Source: Cyprinodon diabolis (lineage: Eukaryota; Chordata; Actinopteri; Cyprinodontiformes; Cyprinodontidae). Taken from it: a stretch of 64,000 nucleotides of DNA. The DNA lies in NCBI GenBank assembly GCA_030533445.1, contig CM060075.1, positions 35,209,196 to 35,273,195 of the forward strand, in the 5' to 3' direction. Below are positions 58,185 to 64,000 of the stretch, piece by piece. A program made the position numbers and the translations under genes. The notes beneath the pieces were generated by a model, which saw only the letters and a program-made list of their open reading frames with translations, searched no databases and had not been told where the DNA came from. Within the stretch, counting starts at the first letter, position 1. Each line of letters opens with the position of its first letter.

Positions 58185-59251
58185 CACTCAACGGCCACTT
58201 TATTAGGCACCCCATGCTAGTAACGGGTTGGACCCCCTTTTGCCTTCAGAACTGCCTCAATTCTTCGTGGCATAGATTCAACAAGGTGCTGGAAGCATTC
58301 CTCAGGGAGTTTGGTCCATATTGACATGATGGCATCACAAAGTTGCCGCAGATTTGTTGGCTGCACATCCATGATGCGAATCTCCCGTTCCACCACATCC
58401 CAAAGATGCTCTATTGGATTGAGATCTGGTGACTGTGGAGGCCATTTGAGTACAGTGAACTCATTGTCATGTTCAAGAAACCAGTCTGAGATGATTCCAG
58501 CGTTATGACATGGCGCATTATCCTGCTGAAAGTAGCAATCAGAAGTTGGGTACATTGTGGTCATAAAGGGATGGACATGGTCAGCAACAATACTCAGGTA
58601 GGCTGTGGCGTTGCAAGGATGCTCAATTGGTACCAAGGGGCCCAAAGAGTGCCAAGAAAACATTCCCCACACTATGACACCACCACCACCAGCCTGAACC
58701 GTTGATACAAGGCAGGATGGATCCATGCTTTCATGTTGTAGACGCCAAATTCTGACCCTACCATCCGAATGTCGCAGCAGAAATCGAGACTCATCAGACC
58801 AGGCAACGTTTTTCCAATCTTATATTGTCCAATTTCGATGAGCTTGTGCAAATTGTAGCCTCAGTTTCCTGTTCTTAGCTGAAAGGAGTGGCACCCGGTG
58901 TGGTCTTCTGCTGCTGTAGCCCCTCTGCCTCAAAGTTCGACGTACTGTGCGTTCAGAGATGCTCTTCTGCCCACCTTGGTTGTAACGGGTGGTTATTTGA
59001 GTCACTGTTGCCCTTCTATCAGCTCGAACCAGTCTGGCCATTCTCCTCCGACCTTTGGCAACAACAAGGCATTTCAGCCCACAGAACTGCCGCTCACTGG
59101 ATGTTTTTTCTTTTTCGGACCATTCTCTGTAAACCCTAGAGATGGTTGTGCGTGAAAATCCCAGTAGATCAGCAGTTTCTGAAATACTCAGACCAGCCCT
59201 TCTGGCACCAACAAGCAGTTGGACAGGTGTACCTAAGAAAGTGGCCGGTGA

Positions 59252-59254
<3 letters not shown>
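58185..59254 (-). mobile_element. Tc1/mariner-type transposon, copy B
   Basis: Identical to 41599-42668, with the same start deletion and the same in-frame TAA (58818-58820). The catalytic residues WSDE, QDNAPCH and LNPIEHLWD are retained. Confidence 0.9.

Positions 59255-59313
<59 letters not shown>
59255..59313. repeat. (TA)n next to Tc1, copy B
   Basis: Pure TA of the same length as 42669-42727. Confidence 0.95.
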
Positions 59314-59317
<4 letters not shown>

Positions 59318-60712
59318 TTGTGTTTCATTACATTATCCAAACCTGAACATACTTTGTATTTTTTTTAAGTTGTCCCACACAAGGATCACTTCTATCACAA
59401 ATATGAGGTCTACAAAAAGTGGCATCTGACATTTGATGTGATCAAAAGATTATATTTGTATGTTGGTGTTTGAACAGGACTTATTTTAACTTGTGAGACT
59501 TTTACATAGAAATGCAACATGTAGATGGAATTCTGCCTCAACTCTTCCCTCCATCCGCCTTCAGCAGTATTTTTGGCCCCGATGATGAAGTGGTCATCTT
59601 ATCCACTCCTCTGTCTGCTCCCTGGAACAAAATGACATGTAAAGCATATTTCTGTTAAGTCAACAGGCAAAATGACTGTTCTGTATAATTACGCCGGTAT
59701 TGTTCTTCAAGTGAATTATACTTTAAACCGTATTATACTGTACTGTAAATTAACTATACATTATTGAGTATTAAAACAAAACGTTTGCTGTATTGACAGC
59801 CCAGTACAGCTGGACTAATGTCATTTCTTCAGCTACATTAAGCTTTAACAGCTCTAATTCTTTGTAATAAACTGTTTGAGAATAAATAGATCCGATTAGT
59901 GAGGGATACAGCTATCAGTACAGTAAGATGTAGGTTAAAATAAAAAATAGTGTCATTTGTATGAAGGCTTTTAATTGTTGATGAGCATCTTGTATCAACA
60001 GGTTAGCTCTAAGCTTTAGCTTTAGCTGCTCCTACACATTCCGGTGGCTCCTTTACCGTCATGTATTTTAATAGATGTTCATTAAAAAAAAAAAAAAAAA
60101 ACTACTTACATTTAAAGGTGTTCTCCGCACTACTGCCGGCACTGCTGCTGCTTTCGGTTGTCCGTAATTTGAAGAAAAGCCGACTTTCTTCTTCTTCTTC
60201 TTCTTCAACTACTAAAAAAAAAAAAAAAAAGAGTGCGCAAAGCACCTCGGGAAATCTAGTGGGAGGCGAGGCCACTAAGGACGGTAGCGATGCATCCTCA
60301 GAATTCGGGGAAAAGGAGGACGCATTTTAAGGCTGCATTTTAAGCGTCCTCAGAATTTTTGCCAAATGGGACGGCCTCCGCGCAGCGTTGTGACGTCACC
60401 GGCCTCAAAATGCGTCCTACCAAGTACGCAGCCTGCGAATTGAGACGCAGCCTATGTAATTTTCTTCATATAGATTGCTGAGAGCCATGTTGACCAATGT
60501 GAGAACATAACAACAAGGGTTAAAATTTGTGGTGTTTTGACGGGTTCTAGCAACAGCAACCACCATCCTGGACCAGGAAACTTGCTTGTGACACTGATGG
60601 CTCTTTATATGTAAACAAAAGTCAAAGTAATTTACTAACCTTTAAAAACGTGATCGCCACAAAACTCTGGCTTTTTTTGACTCAGCTCCCTTCAAAGTCA
60701 GTGAAATGTTAT

Positions 60713-60886
60713 AACAGGCCATTTTTCCCTGCGTCTTTTCGTGAAATCCTTAGTGCAAGGCCCTTTTTCAATATCTTCACGATGAACCCGAAAGTATCCT
60801 TTAACAGTCTCGCGATTTGATCTGTTAGAACAATCTAAACAACACATGTAAAATGCATATTTAATGATTGAATGCTCGCTAAACAT
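60713..60886 (-). pseudogene. THAP-like zinc-finger fragment, copy B
   Basis: Identical to 44127-44300. Confidence 0.45.
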
Positions 60887-61204
60887 GCAACGCTAGTCCA
60901 GAACTTGCTTGGTAGACCACTAGTTCATGAGACACATAAGTAATGAGGCGGACGTGTCGTCATTTTCAAGTGATGAAAAGAGTCCATTAGCATGGGTGAG
61001 TCAGAGGGGAAGAAGCCATTATTCCAATTAAAACATTAAAAACATATTGTGCTCTGCAAAGTTAAACAGGTTCTGTTCTCCCATCTCCCACCGGTACCAG
61101 ATGGATTCTCAAGCATTTGTAAATTCAGAAATATTGCGACAATTCTGCTTTCAGGCAGGATTAATGGCAATGCAGATTTGGCGAGAAATTTTTGTCAAAG
61201 TAAC

Positions 61205-61696
61205 TGTCATGGTTTTGGTTATGTTATGCTTTACTTTGCTCCTTGTTTTCTAGTTTTATTGGTTTAATTCCTATTTTGTTGTAATTTCTAGATTCATGTT
61301 AGTTCTCATGTTTTTCTGTTGTCCTCTTCCCTCTTGTGTGTGTGTGTGTGTGTTCCTTTCCCATTGGCTCCCTCGTTGTCTCCTCACACCTGCTCCTTGT
61401 CAGCTCGTTAGCCCTCCCTTTGTCTCTGTCAGCTATTTATGCTCTCCCTCTGCTCTCACTCTTTGTTGGTTCCTCTGTTGTTGCTGGGCCTGTCTTCGCT
61501 GTAGTCGTCTCCCCTCGTCTCTCCTTGGCTCCTTGTACGTGTTTTCCCTTGAGGTCTCCATGGTTCTGGTCTGTTACATTTTTAGTTGGATTTTTGGAAT
61601 GCCTTCGTTAACCATTTTTCATTAAAACTACAAGTATTCACCTCAGCCTCTCTGCCTCTGCATTTGGGTACTCCAAACCTCAACCAAGACGTGACA
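61205..61696 (+). mobile_element. Solo LTR, copy B
   Basis: Identical to 44619-45110, with GTAAC at 61200-61204 and 61697-61701. Confidence 0.85.
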
Positions 61697-61946
61697 GTAA
61701 CACCAGCTAAATCTAATTTTTAACAGTCTTAAAATGAGTATATATATCAAAGAAAAAAACTGTATGTCTGGTTGCCCTGATTACATAATGTAACTTAAAA
61801 GAAATTGTTATGGGTTAATAAACTTTTCTAGAAAGAGAGTGACTACACTGTTGACTTAGATACAGATATGTTACATAAGTAAAACAAACAAGTTTTACAC
61901 ACAAGAAATAAAGCTTTCTAATAAACTTTATCTTTATTACACATAA

Positions 61947-62066
61947 TGGACTTTGTCTCATAAGCTGAGGGTGACTCAGGTTAAAATGTGAGCTGAGTAT
62001 CAGTCAGGATTCTGCTTCCGGACAACAGACAGGCAGCTCAGGCGTAATCTCTGGAACTGAATTCAT
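61947..62066 (+). promoter_or_regulatory. UGT gene 4 upstream block with HNF4-type motif
   Basis: TGGACTTTG at 61947-61955; a copy of 45361-45480, placed 2.0 kb before the gene 4 start codon. Confidence 0.4.
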
Positions 62067-63503
62067 CAACGGCTGAGAAGTGCTGATTATACTTGGTATG
62101 AAAAATACATATAACTCATTTTTTTTATTTTTTCTGTAATTCTAAAAGGATAAAGCAAGTTTTGATTCTGTCATTTTCTACATATCTTTTAGAGCAATAC
62201 TGTTTCATATCTGGACGAACAACACAGGCAAATGTAACGGCCTCCTGTTAATGCATTGACGTTTATGAAAATATGGAAAAAAGTACTAAAAGCAATTCCC
62301 ATCATTCATAAATAGTCAGTTTTAATTAATTCTATAGATAGTATAGAAATAGTTAACTTCCAAATGTCCTAATATTTAGGATTAAAAAGAAACTAAAAAA
62401 AGAAATATAATTAACAGAGGTAAAAATGGATGTTTTCAAAACTCAAATAAAAAAAAATATATACTTCATAGAGTTGGATATAGTTATATCAGTTCCATCA
62501 GTTTTCTTGGATATAACCGAAATATTGTAAATGTGCAATGGACTGTAAATGTGCAATGGTTTGGATACATAATTTACATCATTTATCATAAATGATTTAC
62601 ATAATTTTAGGCATATATGTATGACTGTAACTTTTTCTTTTCTGTGTCAGATATTAACAATTTAAGGCAAAATATTTCTTGAGCTAGGTCAGTTTACATT
62701 AACTAAGTTATGTCTATCTGCTAAACATATATAAAAACAGAGATTGATTTCCTTTTAGCTTATTCAGTTTAAAATGTTGGCACACACCAAGATGATTATG
62801 CCTTCAAATAGTCTGCGAGGCCCATTTGAAGGAATCAGGGCTATGACTGGTTAATTCATAGCATTCATAAATGCAGTTTTTTTTTAAAGCATCACCAAAC
62901 ACTCTATTTGTTTAACTTTAAAAATAAAGTGGAGTGCTACCTTTTACTGGTCGAACAGCTACATGAAAGTAAAACAGCTGTAACAATGTCCAGCAAAGAT
63001 AAACATACTTTGGGTTGAAATGAGCTCATAAAGCCAGATCAAGGAAAAATAGTTACTGGTTGAAGCTGGTAAGGCAATGTCATTGGTCACACATACCTTA
63101 ATGTAGGGAGATATGTTCTTAAATGAAATGTTTGAATATAACGTTGAGCATTACATGTGGAAATAAAAATAGTGAGTCACAGGATCTTCTTTCAGAAGTT
63201 GTAGAGCCTTCATCTAAAGAAGAAGAAAGTTTATCAAATGTCCTCTAGGCAGGCATCTGGTTTATGGTCTTAGCGAGGGGTTGCAGTCCATATACAATTC
63301 ATAGTAAAGTCTATGATCTGATCCCATATGAAAGGATAATCGCAAATGCCTATAAGTCAGGAGCACTCAATTATGCAGAGCTGATGCAGCTTTTCTTAAA
63401 TTTTAATTATTTTAGGTATCTTCAGCATTTTTTCTTTGCCTGTTTTTTGTGTGTTAGCATCATATGTTTGCAGCAGGTTTAGTGTTTAAAGCACATTTGG
63501 ACT

Positions 63504-63605
63504 TGGCTGCTCTTTATTTTCTGCAACATTTATCCGTTGGCTGCTCTTTATTTTCTGCAGCAGTTATCCTCTGGCTGCTCTTTATTTTCTGCAACATTTA
63601 TCCTT
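63504..63605 (+). repeat. 34-bp minisatellite, three units, copy B
   Basis: The same three units as 46918-47019, with the same variant middle unit. Confidence 0.9.
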
Positions 63606-63936
63606 TGCAAGATTTTTCCTTTGCATCTGTTTTATGTGTTGGTCTGTAAGTCTAATAGTTGTCTTTGTTGGTTTAGCCTTTTTGTCTTTCAAGACGGTTT
63701 CTAACTTTACAGTACTTTTTATATTGGTTACCCATTTTTGTAATTGCAGTCCACTTGGCTCTCTGTCATTGTACTTCTCACTGTCTAAAGTATCAATACA
63801 TGCTGTGTGAATAACTGTTAGCATCGACAACCATCTTGAATGTTTTCTGGAGCAAAAAAACTCAGTTTTTAAATGTAATCTCTAACATTCTTTTTCTTTA
63901 TTAGGAATTAACTTTTTGTGCTTTGCTTTACAGAAA

Positions 63937-64000
63937 ATGTCCAACTTTGTCACAGTATTTCTGGCATTACTCTGCTGTTTTTTGCCAAGACCCTCTGACT
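63937..64000 (+). CDS. ugt5: UDP-glucuronosyltransferase, UGT5-like (gene 4, 5' end only)
   Basis: The first 21 codons after the same TTTGCTTTACAG acceptor are identical to gene 3 (signal peptide MSNFVTVFLALLCCFLPRPSD). The window ends inside the gene, so whether it is intact cannot be told. It should be a near-duplicate of gene 3 if the duplicated unit includes the coding exon. Confidence 0.9.
   Translation, partial: MSNFVTVFLALLCCFLPRPSD

Larger units (their letters stand above)
51483..60451 (+). mobile_element. PIF/Harbinger transposon with nested insertions, copy B
   Basis: The same 30-bp perfect inverted ends and the same three nested insertions at corresponding positions as 34904-43865. 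Because every nested element and its target duplication is shared, the nest was complete before the 16.6 kb duplication. Copy B is 7 bp longer, owing to a 13-bp repeat (GATACTGTGTC type) and a shorter A-run in the hAT. Confidence 0.88.
48929..64000 (+). repeat. Segmental duplication unit B, cut by the window end
   Basis: A tandem copy of 32371-47414. Differences from unit A are frequent up to about 52.4 kb (substitutions, a 20-bp and a 13-bp indel, poly-A length). I saw none after that point, not even in the 59-bp (TA)n tract or the 17-18-bp A-runs. The unit must continue past 64000 with the rest of UGT gene 4. Confidence 0.95.

Overview
The window looks like nuclear DNA from a teleost fish. 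It is AT-rich and gene-poor, it is full of fish-type transposons (hAT, Tc1/mariner, PIF/Harbinger, Rex1-like and other LINEs, LTR remnants) and microsatellites, and it carries a tandem array of UDP-glucuronosyltransferase genes. Their sequences read like the fish UGT5 group: one uninterrupted coding exon preceded by a probable non-coding 5' exon.

Layout. 1-22.9 kb: transposon relics, a 2.2 kb CATC-type minisatellite (3.09-5.33 kb), one recognisable terminal exon of a PLAC8/cornifelin-like gene (6687-6860, +), a Rex1-like LINE fragment, a Tc1-like element and a clean hAT MITE with a perfect 8-bp target duplication. 22.9-26.9 kb: an upstream cassette (HNF4-type motif plus TATA box) followed by intact UGT gene 1 (25167-26753). 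27-32.4 kb: a LINE relic, a small minus-strand exon encoding a membrane segment (30154-30279), and UGT gene 2 (30781-32370), which is full length apart from one in-frame TAG at codon 178. 32.4-48.9 kb: unit A of a tandem segmental duplication. It contains a second copy of the upstream cassette with no gene behind it, a 9 kb nest of transposons (Harbinger holding a hAT, a LINE and a Tc1), a THAP-like relic, a solo LTR, and intact UGT gene 3 (47351-48928). 48.9-64.0 kb: unit B, the same content again at an offset of about 16.59 kb, ending 64 bases into UGT gene 4.

How it fits together. The UGT enzymes are ER membrane proteins that conjugate small lipophilic molecules to a UDP-sugar. The N-terminal halves (acceptor side) differ between copies. 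The C-terminal halves (UDP-sugar side, membrane anchor, dilysine tail) are nearly identical and mosaic, as expected from gene conversion and unequal crossing over inside the 3' coding region. The transposon nest in each 16.6 kb unit was carried along by the duplication: every insertion and its target duplication is present in both units.

I found no convincing new molecular system. The observations most worth checking are the two-speed divergence of the duplicated units (about 20 differences in the first 3.3 kb, none seen in the next 11.6 kb), the single-nonsense UGT copy, the gene-less UGT upstream cassettes, and the small unassigned membrane exon.
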